This document shows positions 54,096 through 64,000 of a DNA stretch of 64,000 bases, one piece after another. Below the pieces are notes generated by a model. The model had not been told where the DNA came from. It saw nothing but the letters and a program-made list of their open reading frames with translations, and did not search any database. This stretch comes from Brachypterus glaber (Eukaryota > Arthropoda > Insecta > Coleoptera > Kateretidae). A program made the translations under genes and the position numbers. Within the stretch, counting starts at the first letter, position 1. Each line of letters starts with the position of its first letter. The DNA lies in contig OY294047.1 in assembly GCA_958510825.1 (NCBI GenBank), forward strand, positions 43,112,006-43,176,005, given 5' to 3'.

Positions 54096-54485
54096 TAGTG
54101 AAAAAATCCATTAGCCTAGTTTTCAGTTCTAATGATAAACGAAACAGAAAAATTACTTATTGTAGCCGATAGTATTATAAGGACTTCTCTAGTTTCGATT
54201 ATAATCTTATTAGCATTCGACGCACAATGTTTCCTATCCACATGGCTAAGCAAAAACTTGAGTAGTTACTTTTCACACGCGTTGCCTGCTTACTGCCCAT
54301 ATAAAACTGCAGCAATGCTTTTTTATTACGCATGTTAAAATTTAATGGAAATTTTATTGTATTTAAGTGCAATAAATTTTTATTCGACATTTTTATATCG
54401 ATATCAATTATGCGCTGTCAGTTTTTGTAAATTTACTTCTGCTGTAGATATCAAATAAGATTTAGTTTATAGTGGCTGTTCTGTA
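54096..54485. other. Spacer, nothing recognised
   Basis: Overlapping plus and minus frames (54132-54338, 54199-54390) have no family features. No repeat was matched. Confidence 0.35.
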
Positions 54486-54967
54486 CACTCAGAAAAATCT
54501 CATCTTGTAAAATCAATAAGAAATGATTTTAATTTAAAAAAATGCCTTTAAATTATTAAAAGTTGTAACTTTACATTTTAGTTATGAATAATATTAATTT
54601 AAAAAAATAATTTTAACACCAAAACGTTTTTTACTTTAAAGTAAAAGTATTGTCCCTTGCTTTCTTATTTTAATGTTTTCTTAATAAAATTATAATATTT
54701 CCCTTTATATTGTTGAAAAATATCATTATATTAAAAGAATTCTTTTTAAAATAACCAGTTTTATATACAAATCATTTACAAGTTTACAAATGATTTAAAA
54801 GGAAATATTTTTAAAATTACAATGAATATTTTTATTTTTACAATGGATTATAAAATTAAAAAATATCTTTTTGAATTAACAAAAAACACTGTTGGAGCAA
54901 AAACATATTGGTTTTCTTTTAAATCATATGACTTTTGTTTGATTTTACAACGATTTTTCTCTGAGTG
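54486..54967. mobile_element. TA-flanked MITE (CACTCAGAAAAATC TIR)
   Basis: CACTCAGAAAAATCTCATCT then TGTAAAATCAA at the left and the complement of CACTCAGAGAAAAATCGTTG then TAAAATCAAAC at the right. TA lies on both sides (54484-54485, 54968-54969). Length is 482 bp; the interior is A+T-rich. Related TIR at 24846. Confidence 0.8.
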
Positions 54968-54969
54968 TA

Positions 54970-55608
54970 GAAAATATTGAATAAATCATATAATTTGATT
55001 TATGTTTTATTTTTGTACTAAAGTTGTTAAAAATATAATTTATAATAACTAAGGGGCGGAAAATAGGTAGCTTCTTCTTCTTTACATCAATGGCCTTTGC
55101 ATAGAATTTGGCCAGCTGAATATAAATTTGTATTTATATTATTCTAGAAGATTGGGTCACTTGAAGTGTCTGGATAATTCCATACCCAGTCTCCTTTTTC
55201 TTCTCAAATTAAATTTACTTCTTAATCCAATATATTCTTCACATGTCGTTTTACTGCACATCACTATAAAATATATAAAATCGAATCCATGGCATATCAA
55301 AGATAGCAAATAAATAACTATACTAAAGCACTTGATGCTGAACTTAAACGCGATTAACGGATTAAAAATTCTCGCCAAAAGTATACATGTTCCCCCTTTC
55401 TCGTATGAAATGGAACTGAAAATAGCTGATGCGTTATTGACAATATTCACTGGGTGCAAAAAGTGTTACCAACCATTAAAATATAAAGTACCCTAAAAGT
55501 ATACACCAATGAATTAATTGGTATAAACTAGGAAAAACAAACAATAACAATAAAGGAATAAACACCACTTAAAAAATGCAAATCGCTTCGAAAATCCGCC
55601 ATTTATGT
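54970..55608. other. AT-rich spacer, nothing recognised
   Basis: Opposed open frames at 55128-55313 (plus) and 55157-55459 (minus) overlap and have no family motif. Confidence 0.35.
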
Positions 55609-55912
55609 CAAAACAGAACATTAGAACTACTGCGAAAGAAGGAACACTATTGAAAGTAAGGGACAGCGGCCTGAACCATATAGTTTAATGGCGATTTCAA
55701 TTCTTTACTGACGTTATCGTAATTTTTATTTAAGAACCATAGCTGTAGGACAAAATACTGGTAACGCCACTGGTATAGGTATCTGTTGATGTATCTATTA
55801 TAGATATAATAGATATATGTAGCTATCTTATAAAATGTATAATAACAGACACCATACAAAAAATATAATTTTTCTTCCTTAGTATAAAAGTTGACCATAT
55901 TCGGAACAACCT
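55609..55912 (+). repeat. Direct repeat unit 1 (~250-300 bp)
   Basis: AACATTAGAACTACTGCGAA, 'gtaagggacagcggcctgaa', 'actggtaacgccactggtat' and 'ataaaagttgaccatattcg' recur in order at 56047-56290. Unit 1 has ~50 extra bases around 55800-55850 (TATTATAGATATAATAGATA). Confidence 0.9.
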
Positions 55913-55917
55913 CAATG

Positions 55918-56046
55918 GAATGTTACAGATGGTATGTTTTATTAGGCGAAAAAGTATTGCTGAGGATAGGATTTTTTTTAATTTTAATCAAAATTATAAA
56001 AATAATTAAATATTTTATCAATCTATTTTCAATCATTGTACAGAGT
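55918..56046 (+). repeat. Second duplicated segment, also at 56873-57005
   Basis: GTTACAGATGGTATGTTTTA then TTAGGCGAAAAAGTATTGCT to TCAATCATTGTACAGAGT recurs ~950 bases downstream, ~92% identical by eye. Confidence 0.85.
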
Positions 56047-56290
56047 AACATTAGAACTACTGCGAAAGAAGGAACACTATTGAAAGTAAGGGACAGCGGC
56101 CTGAACTATATAGTTATATGGCGATTTCAATTCTTTACTGACGTTATCGTAATTTTCATTTAAGAACCATAGCTGTAGAACAAAATACTGGTAACGCCAC
56201 TGGTATAGTTATCTGTTGATGTATCTATTATACACCATACAAAAAATATAATTTTTCTTCCTTAGTATAAAAGTTGACCATATTTAGAAC
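56047..56290 (+). repeat. Direct repeat unit 2
   Basis: Second copy of 55609-55912. It follows the 55918 segment without a gap, so the order is unit 1, segment B, unit 2. Confidence 0.9.
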
Positions 56291-56872
56291 TGACACGATT
56301 TTAATTTAATTTCAAAACTAAATAAAGTAATAGGTGACTCGCACAATCTATTAGAAGTAGCTGAGGCATTGAAAGTTTTATCAAAGCTTCTAATATGGAA
56401 CAAATGAATGGCATTAATGCACTTATCCATGTGTGGGACGACCTGTAGTTAAATTGTAACTATTATTAAACTCCTCGTTCCTACTGGTGAGTAGTCGACT
56501 ATTTAGAAGATTAAAATTAATTTTTTCAGAATACTAATATACACATACGCGACACTCAGTTTGTAAAAGAGATATTTTGTGGCTCGTCTGTACTTGCTCA
56601 ACTCGCCAAGATCGAGAGTCAACCTCGCAGTTAACCACGTATCATATTGGTTATATCTTTTTGGTATGTTGTTCCTTTTGGTTACAAAGTTTTTTGTAAA
56701 ACACAGTCGAAGTTTTGCCCGAGCCACCACTGAATATCGCTTATGAAGAATGCTTTCTTTATTTTTAATAAAACAATATTTTTTTGTTGGTCCTTCTCTC
56801 TATTGTAGTGTGGGATCATGAAAGATCTAAAGGAGATCGATTTTTAAGCTTGCGTGTATAAGGAAAATATTT
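56291..56872. other. Spacer, nothing recognised
   Basis: GC-richer strings near 56580-56640. A 76-codon minus frame (56503-56730) has no family features. Confidence 0.35.
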
Positions 56873-57005
56873 TTCAATGGATAGTTACAGATGGTATGTT
56901 TTATTAGGCGAAAAAGTATTGCTGATGACAGGATTTTTTTTATTTTAAACAAAAATAATAGTTAATTATTCTATCAATCTATTTTCAATCATTGTACAGA
57001 GTGAT
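56873..57005 (+). repeat. Duplicated segment B, copy 2
   Basis: AGTTACAGATGGTATGTTTT to TTGTACAGAGT; see 55918. Internal A-run length and a few bases differ. Confidence 0.85.
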
Positions 57006-57792
57006 ATTGGTAGACTGCACAGTTTAAAAAAAGAGTATACTTTAATATAAGAAGCAACTAGAATTAAAGTTGGTTATTATAAAATCATTAGTAATGAATC
57101 TATATTATGCAAAATGATTAGAAAACTGTTTACGTTGCATACTATACAAAATGAATGGTGAAACTGTTTTAATTGAATTTCTATAAATTATTAATGTATA
57201 AATATTTATTAAATGAAAATTTCATTATGAAAATAAAAATTACATGTCAGCCGCCCCGACCGAGTATATTAAATATACCCAACAAACAAAAAATAGATCT
57301 TTGTGTTTACTATGTGAAAAGTATTTATTATTATCGATCATAACGTAAATAATTTTTTATATTGATTGATTGATTTTACCTGAAACAAACTGTATTTAAA
57401 CATGTCCCATTATAATAATTATGCATAATTGTTTTGTTTATTATTATTAATGTTAATTTATTTTTTCTATTTGTTTTAGGTAAGTTTCAGTATAACATTT
57501 GTGTCTGCAATCGGTAAGCTTTTTATTTATAAGATATGTATACTATTTTAGTAATCTGCTGTAAATTCCTTAATGCTCTTATGTTTTATCTTTACAAAAC
57601 ACAAATAAATTTGACTTAACATTATAATGTGCTCGCATTGCATTAAGTCTTAAAAAAGTTAAGTCTTAAGAAAGTCTAAATTTGAACTTCTAATTATTTC
57701 TGTCTGGGTAACTTTAACTGTTGTTTCTTTTCCATTTTTTTTAAATGACTCTAAAAGAACACTCGTGTTTTAAAGTCTCTAGGTTTACATTA
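57006..57792. other. AT-rich spacer
   Basis: No gene. One candidate ratchet site is annotated at 57456-57490. Confidence 0.4.
57456..57490 (+). promoter_or_regulatory. Candidate recursive splice (ratchet) site 3
   Basis: TTTATTTTTTCTATTTGTTT then TAG is directly followed by GTAAGTTTC (junction 57479|57480). It has the strongest donor of the three, and its left half is very like the site at 22870. Confidence 0.4.
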
Positions 57793-57860
57793 CCATTTAC
57801 TTAATTAAGCATTCCCAAAGTCCAGAACTTGTGTGCGCTAGTAGTAGAGGGCTTTATCTG
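57793..57860 (-). mobile_element. SINE body fragment (copy 4)
   Basis: 'tttacttaattaagcattcc', 'aaagtccagaacttgtgtgc' and 'gctagtagtagaggg' match the SINE body 3' part, diverged. A CTTTATCTGA-type short tandem follows (57852-57893). The head is missing. Confidence 0.75.
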
Positions 57861-58340
57861 ACCTTATCTGACTTTATCTGGCTTTATCTGACTTTTGAAT
57901 CAGATTTTAGGAAGGTGTCTAGTTCCTCCGATTTCCAGCTTATGTTTTTTAATTTAAAGTTATATTTGTCTTGACACAATTTTAAAAAAATCCTCCTATA
58001 AAATACTTAAATTAAAACTGTGATTTGAGTAAAAAATATTTTTAGAACAGTTTATTTCTTTAAGACGAGGCATTTAAATCCAGTATTTATACGAATATCT
58101 TCGAAATTCTTAAGAATGCTTAAAATATTTACACATGGTCAGCTATTAAGTATCTACAAATGTGTTGAAGTCTATATTCTATCTGTTTATTTATGTGTTA
58201 CGTTGCAAAATGTGGACTCCTGCCAGTAAAGGGCTGATATTATGGCTGAAGGTACAAGAGATGCACTGAGATAGACTATCTGTGCTTAGTTTCTGTCTGG
58301 GATCAATAGATCTGGGTAGCGTTTCACATTCCATGTGATG
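57861..58340. other. Spacer, nothing recognised
   Basis: No supported gene; starts with the CTTTATCTGAC short tandem. Confidence 0.4.
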
Positions 58341-58440
58341 TGATGTCATTACATCACGCTCAGGGCCGGATTCAGGAGGGGCGGAGATTCCCTGGGCCCC
58401 GGGCTCGAGGGGGCCCGGCGTCGACAATTTCTTTTAGTTT
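58341..58440. mobile_element. GC-rich block, possible hAT-type terminus
   Basis: CAGGGCCGGATTCAGGAGGG then 'ctgggccccgggctcgaggg' stands out strongly from the AT-rich surroundings. CAGGGCCGG-type starts are seen in hAT relatives. No opposite end or TSD was found. The minus frame 58191-58427 across it is proline-rich by composition only. Confidence 0.3.
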
Positions 58441-60145
58441 ATAATAAACGGTTTAGTTTAGTTTATTTATACTCCCTCCAGAACGATAAGGGCGTCAAAA
58501 TATGCAAATATACAGAGCCTTTTCCAAGTGAGCCATAGACCTTAAAATTCAGCAAAATGTCGCCTGCGGCGCTAGAGCCCTCTTGCATGTTTATGAATTT
58601 TGAAATGTTAACAGTGTTTTAAAATTAAAATGAACTATCAATTTGTAAAAATTTTCGCCTGCGGCGCTAGGGTTCTTTACTTTTTACACGTTGAGTGATT
58701 CCAGCCAATTAACGTTCGACCCTATCCAATCACATTTCACATAAGTTTTAGCCACATCCACAAGGAATTTGTAGCAATACATATTTACTGGACCGGCTTT
58801 ATTTGCTTTATTTGTGTTCTGTGCATCGACCTATATAAGATAAACACGTTGTTAATATAATAAAATTTAATTACGTCCCTGTCTCACATTTATCTGTTTT
58901 AAATGTAAACATTCTACTATAAATGTGGCTGCGACTATAAAAATAATTGATAGTGTCCAAGGCTAAGTTACGTGCAACGAACTTATAGGGGCTCTTCTGG
59001 CTGGAGTACATATATGTTTCATTGCAAAATATCATTTATATCCATCAATAAATTTAGTTCATACTCATATAAAATCGCCACCTTCGAATCATTTGCATAA
59101 GTAATAACTGTAATTTGATATTTATTCAATTCTGTCTGTATATTTATCTAGTACTCCATGACTAATGATTCCTAGACCTGCTACATAGCAAATAAATACA
59201 TCAATTCTCAAGATTATGCGATGAAATTGATCTGAAATACTGGCGATTCACTTAATCTAAAATTGTAATTTAAACGTTAATATAACGAAGTTATAATTTT
59301 ACTCGGAATTATTTTAAGTTTTAAGGTTTTACAAACCAAAAGCCGAGCCAAAAGCCTTTTCCTGTTGCTTACCAAAGTTATGGTTATGCTTGGTAATAAT
59401 CATTATTAAATTGGTTTAACTTTAACATTACCTATTTACCTATTTGTTTATTGTTTTGTCAGAATTTTTCGTTGTCACAGACTAACCCGTTTATTAAAAA
59501 TTCTACCGGACATGAATCCATTAAAAATACCTATCTACATTAATCAAATCCAAACTATTCAAGGTATTCTGTGACAAACTTATAAACAAAACAAAGAGGA
59601 AGGATATTAGAAAAGAGATGTAATAATAACCAAAACGATATAACCGGTTACAGATTTTAATACCAATCGGTTCGACCATACGTAACCATAGCATTCCGAA
59701 ATCAAACGTATGACCAAAATTTTTGTAACTTAAACGAAAAGCCATTAAAACTGATGATTGAATGAGTCTATGGATAACATAGATAACATAAAATAGGTAA
59801 ACATAACATGATTCCATAGATAACATAACATAGATACACAAGATACACTATTCTGAAAAAAGAAAATTCTTACTTGATTTTGTCTACCTGTATGACAGCT
59901 TTGACCTTCCCAGGGATAATGAACCATTAATTATAATTAATTATAAGATACAACAAACTAAGAATATAGATAATTAGATAACATAAATCCAAATAAGACT
60001 TAAAAATGTCATGTGATTTTTCAGTTCGTAAGATCTTCATAATAAAACTTAATATAAATCTAGATAACTCTATCGCAATCCTCGGTAAGTGACCAAAAAA
60101 TTGAGAAGGCCATGATTTATTTTAACTGGTCATAGTCTATCAGAG
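58441..60145. other. Spacer with a doubled TCGCCTGCGGCGCTAG
   Basis: TCGCCTGCGGCGCTAG occurs at about 58560 and 58648, ~90 bases apart, in otherwise weakly similar flanks. Opposed or low-complexity frames at 59521-59927 (minus) are not supported. Confidence 0.4.
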
Positions 60146-60770
60146 GGTGACAGCAAGGCGTCCTTCACTTCCAGGTCGCGCTACTGGACCATCTAGTTGA
60201 CTATGATATGGCCCACTAGGGTCTGACAACGCTGATACGCCAACCTAAACAAAGAAATACTAAAAATAATACTAAGAATTTGTTATTGTCGGTTTGAGTT
60301 TTATATTTTGAGGCTTAACATTTAATTATAAAGTGGTGAAATGTTTAAAAAATTTGGATGCAATTATAAAAATGTCATTGTTTCAGTTTTGCCTTTAAAT
60401 ATCCTAGTGATAAATATAATATTTCTTTAAAAACAACACAACAGTAATTTATTAAAATAAAGTGCAAAATTAAGCTGCGTGAATCAAGGAAGATTATGTA
60501 GTTTCATGTATGGTAATAAACTAATAAATTAAGTTAGAATTTATATATTTATTATAAGTTTTTTACTTATAAATGTCGCTAAAAAAATACAATATTTTGT
60601 ATTACTAGGTACATTGTTTTATAATCTAATAAAACAAAAACTATGTAATTTTAATTAATTATTATTATTATATTATTTTGCTTGAAAATGTTCAACTTAG
60701 CAGGTCATGGCCTAGGAAGTCTGGTACCTAAGCCATCGCGGCCTGGAAGTGAAGGACGCTTTGGTGACAG
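60146..60770. mobile_element. Probable TIR element
   Basis: GGCGTCCTTCACTTCCAGGT then CGCG at 60157 is matched at ~60738-60761 by the complement (CGCGGCCTGGAAGTGAAGGA then CGC). The interior is AT-rich and non-coding. True ends and TSD are not clear. Confidence 0.55.
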
Positions 60771-60941
60771 TCAAAAAGGGACGACAATATTGAAATGAAG
60801 AATAGTGATAGTGATTTTAATTGTTTATTAACTCGACCCCGAGAATGCGCATCTTTGCTATGTTTAGATATTCATCAGAATTGAAAACAAAAAGTTGAAA
60901 AAATAAAACTGGGTACACATCCAGCAATTTTAGAAGAACTA

Positions 60942-61150
60942 TTGTCTGTTTTCAAGCAAGATAGTAAATTAAAAATCGCACAGTAAATATTTTTACAACA
61001 GGTTCGAATAGTATATGTTTGTGTATAGAATATAGTTATGTTTTATAAAGTAAACTACGCAGTATATTCGCACATCCAATATTCGAATCTGTTTTGAAAA
61101 TATTCACTGTGCGATTTTTAATTTACTATCTTGCCTGATGAAACAGGCCA
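60942..61150. mobile_element. 210-bp palindromic TA-flanked MITE, copy 2
   Basis: Starts TTGTCTGTTTTCAAGCAAGA and ends TCTTGCCTGATGAAACAGGC then CA, with TA outside (60940-60941, 61151-61152). It keeps 'gtaaattaaaaatcgcacag' in both arms and is in inverted orientation in its asymmetric centre relative to 35239. Confidence 0.85.
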
Positions 61151-61152
61151 TA

Positions 61153-61574
61153 GTAAATTCATCTTGTATTCATTTTACCGTTATTTTCCCCCAACTACGG
61201 GTAATTTTATCTATACATCGGTATTTAATATTGACTTCTTATCCACTTCGAGTTCTGGGTCAAATGTTATTTACGTCAGAACAAAAGGGAAATAAAGCCG
61301 ACCTATATTTTAGACTTGAGATAAAACAAATAGGAATAAAACGTTGAATATGAGAATACTTTCAGAAAGAATCATCGCCATTATGTGAAATATTTTGTCC
61401 TCTCTGCTAAAAATAATTTCGCAGAAATGACAATCTTTTGTTTTAATACTTATTTGGTATCGAATGTTGCAGCAACGTTGCCAAACCCTAAAAATAAATA
61501 TTTTAGCGTTGTAAAACTTAAGCTTATCAATGCTGAAGTATCACTAAATTCTTAGATTCACTACCAATGCTATG
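61153..61574. other. Spacer, nothing recognised
   Basis: No supported gene; the 70-codon frame at 61138-61347 begins inside the MITE and has no family features. Confidence 0.35.
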
Positions 61575-61822
61575 AGAGGATTGGTGTAGTAGTCTACCGC
61601 GTCTGTGCAATACAAGTCTACTAGCCAACTAGCGAGTTCGATTCTCACTGGCGCCGATTTGCCTTTTTCAGTTAATTAATAATTGAAATTTGGCGAAGGG
61701 GTAAGTGAAGCGACACTCCCTATAAAAACTGTCAGTATAAGCCGGTGGTTCCCTCTACTACTAGCCCACACAAGTCCTGGACCTAGGGGATGCTTAATTA
61801 AGTAGAATAGTACGAGGTTAAA
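61575..61822 (+). mobile_element. tRNA-headed SINE, copy 3, with a third head
   Basis: The body (GCGCCGATTTGCCTTTTTCA to TAGTACGAGGTTAA) and tail AACAAACATGTAATG match copy 2. The head is again different: GAGGATTGGTGTAGTAGTCT with a weak A box, 'gcaatacaagtctactagcc', then GCGAGTTCGATTCTCAC as B box and T stem. Confidence 0.88.
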
Positions 61823-61845
61823 CAAACATGTAATGTAAAATGCTG

Positions 61846-62270
61846 CACGGAAAGAAATTAGTGGGCTCTGCGCTATACATTATAAGATATTTGGTAACAG
61901 TGGCAAATTATAGTGATTTAAGCTATAGATTATAAGGGACACAATAACTAATAATGTTAAAAATAAATTGGAAACGATTATATATATTACAGACACGATT
62001 ATATTTATTACAGGCACTATTATAAATTTACAGAAATTTTATTATATTATAAAAATTATTAGCACGGACAATAATTAAATCTATTTAAGCTATAAATGCC
62101 ATACTATTTGTTATATTTTATTATTCACTAAACAATTAAAGTATTTCATATAAATTTTTACACTGACTGCCATAATTGTAAGAGAAAGCCTTGTATTTAT
62201 ATAATAAGCGATTATAATTTGCTTGGTATGTGTGTTATAGCGCTCCTAGCTATAATTTTTTTTTTCCGTG
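61846..62270. mobile_element. Probable MITE with CACGGAAA TIR
   Basis: CACGGAAAGAAATTA at the left and TAATTTTTTTTTTCCGTG at the right. Inside, CTCTGCGCTATA at the left is answered by TTATAGCGCTCCTAG at the right. TA follows the right end; the left flank is unclear. Confidence 0.5.
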
Positions 62271-62272
62271 TA

Positions 62273-62810
62273 GTTTTTAAAATATTTCAATATGGACGTC
62301 ATAGTACCGCCATGTTTTTTTTAACTAGCTCCTGTGGTACTATCTTTATTGCAAATATAGACTTGCAATACATCATTAAACAGAGAATTTAAAGACGAAT
62401 CTGAAAATGTAGGCTGCTAAAGAACTATTAACATTATTTTAAAAAAAATATCTACTGGGGTTTTACTAAAAACGGTTTTATAGTGTACAGAGGTCCCACT
62501 AACAGAATCCACCATCAGATTTATATAATTTCAACCTAAAATGGGTCCAGGGGCAGTGTGCGCGATCGCCTATAATTGTGGAAATGGGAGAAACTCGCGT
62601 TTCCAGAAAATTAGGTCAGACATTGTGACCCGTGACGTAAATAGCTGACCCAGAACTTAGTGCTTGAAAATGTTGAATATTTAATGCCGCCAAAAGTGTA
62701 GCAGGCTGGATATTAAATTTTAATGTGCGGTTAATTGACCACAAATGGTGGTTAAATTTTAATTAGGGAAACTATGTAAAATCGTAAATTTTTAATACTT
62801 ACAATTATTA
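62273..62810. other. Spacer, nothing recognised
   Basis: A GC-richer patch near 62525-62650 (GGGGCAGTGTGCGCGATCGC) has no recognised family. Confidence 0.35.
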
Positions 62811-63163
62811 TTAATTTAGCACTTATATAAAAGATAATTTTAAATTGGTCAAAAAATGTTATAAACAACGTTTTCCTAAAACGCATTGTTTTCGAGATAT
62901 TGGCGTTTAAAGCAGTAAAAGGTTTTTTTACCATATCTCACATATTTATAACCCGATTTCAAAAAATTATATTTTAAATAAAAGCTCTTTTTAAGCCCTA
63001 TAAAAAATGTTATATACAGTTTTTTGCTAGAATATAATGTTTTAAAGATACAGAATTTAAAATCAAACAAAACACCTAGTTTGAAATTTGCAAACTAGAT
63101 GGCTCTAGTGTAAAATAGTGCCGATGTTTTGACAGGGTGCTTGCAACGTTTCATCTAGTTTAA
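62811..63163 (-). repeat. Dispersed ~350-bp repeat, copy 2 (inverted)
   Basis: Reverse complement of 39567-39917, from 'aatttagcacttatataaaa' to GCAACGTTTCATCTAGTTT. The short frames on the minus strand match those of copy 1 only because the DNA matches. Confidence 0.85.
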
Positions 63164-64000
63164 ATTAATGTTTTTTCAAGCAAATTGCTATTCATTACTC
63201 AATAAATTAATAACTATATTTCCCCCAGGTAGGAATAAGCTTCGTTTTATAAAAAATCGATGTCGAGTCGTAATGCAATTATGTTCAACAAGTAGAAGTA
63301 TTATTAGAAAGCTATTTTTATTTTTACTTTTAACTTATGTCAAGGCAAAAATATAATTTGATTTTATTTTGATTTCTAGTATTTAGATCTAATATAATAA
63401 TTTTCTGATATAATAAACAATTTATCAACAAATTGTAGTAAAAAATATAGTTTTCGTAAAAAAATAATATAGATCGGAAATAGTATACAACAGGGTGCCC
63501 ACATTCTGGAAAAAATAGGGAAGTTTAAAAAATATCAGGGAATTAATTAATCAGGGAAAAATCAGAGAAAAGCTTTTTTTTTAACTTACTGATAGACCGA
63601 TAGACAAGACAATTTTTATAATTTTTTTTACATTTCTGTACGAATTATGCAACAATTTTTATTTCTGGCGATTACAAGTGGCTGTTTACTAACTTAAAAT
63701 GAATAACGGCGAACCGTGTTCAAAGAGTTTAATAACTTAAATGCAGTTGCATTGGAATATAAATCTTGAATGGGAGTCTTGAACTGCGTCGGAAAAAACG
63801 CTTGCGGCATTACGTCGACGAAACAGAATACAATCACACATAAATTTACACTGCATCCTTGATATTGACATACTCATCCATACCTTTTAAAATAAATCAA
63901 GTTTGCATCAGCGATAAAATAAACAATTGCCAATAATATTAGTCTAGCGAGTTTCCTATTGTTGTTGTTTTGTTTTCTATGCATGTTTGTGTTTTTTGTA
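63164..64000. other. AT-rich spacer to window end
   Basis: No supported gene. AATAACGGCGAACCGTG at ~63698 is shared with ~14205. 'cagggaattaattaatcagg' near 63535 resembles other decayed repeats. Confidence 0.35.

Noticed and set aside
58191..58427. 78-codon proline-rich minus frame
   Set aside because: Arises from a GC-rich, probably transposon-derived block; no motif.
1..64000. CRISPR array, rRNA, bacterial genes or integrated virus
   Set aside because: No spaced direct repeats of CRISPR type, no rRNA core sequences, no dense ORFs or ribosome-binding sites, no viral domain recognised; tandem arrays lack variable spacers.

Overview
The window looks like AT-rich insect (arthropod) nuclear DNA: a graveyard of transposable elements with no intact host protein gene, rRNA, CRISPR array or bacterial-type operon. 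The evidence is 5'-truncated jockey/CR1-like LINE ends, a Penelope-like element (PLE) with a GIY-YIG domain, tRNA-headed SINEs with a shared body, many TA-, TTA- and 8-bp-TSD-flanked MITEs, foldback elements and microsatellites. Order or species cannot be fixed from the sequence. Three acceptor-donor juxtapositions (AG|GTAAG) on the + strand would fit the inside of a very long intron, but this is unproven.

Layout. 1-8.1 kb: an 80-bp tandem array, a PIF/Harbinger-like foldback MITE (789-1610) and three copies of a palindromic TA-flanked MITE family (2390, 4745, 7173). 8.3-12.7 kb: a hairpin-rich ~500-bp repeat, then a 3.5-kb foldback transposon (9179-12717) containing a LINE insertion with its own TSD, about 31 near-identical copies of a 21-bp minisatellite, and a 780-bp inverted-repeat insertion with a 13-bp TSD that carries two hammerhead-ribozyme-like motifs. 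13-19.3 kb: paired hairpins, a MITE between short direct repeats, and a TIR element carrying a jockey-type RT fragment. 19.7-25 kb: ~500-bp repeats, two SINEs, small MITEs. 25.2-28.9 kb: a TIR element with a clean TTA-flanked MITE inside, PLE 3' ends in inverted orientation, and two short transposon N-terminus-like ORFs. 29-35 kb: mostly featureless AT-rich DNA plus repeats. 35-38.5 kb: duplicated segments whose boundaries coincide with MITEs. 39.5-51.5 kb: dispersed repeats and a LINE interrupted by a 3.65-kb TIR element (43286-46940) that itself contains a hAT MITE with a perfect 8-bp TSD, then a TIR element carrying a third, best-formed hammerhead motif. 52-64 kb: three further MITEs, segmental duplications and a third SINE.

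Nothing here forms a pathway. The connecting theme is nested mobile DNA: elements inserted into elements, and families that recur inside the window and can be delimited by comparing copies. The most interesting signals are the hammerhead-like motifs (two active-looking in consensus, several decayed), the SINE body found with three different tRNA-like heads, and the repeated placement of MITEs exactly at duplication junctions. All boundaries were read by eye and may be off by some bases.
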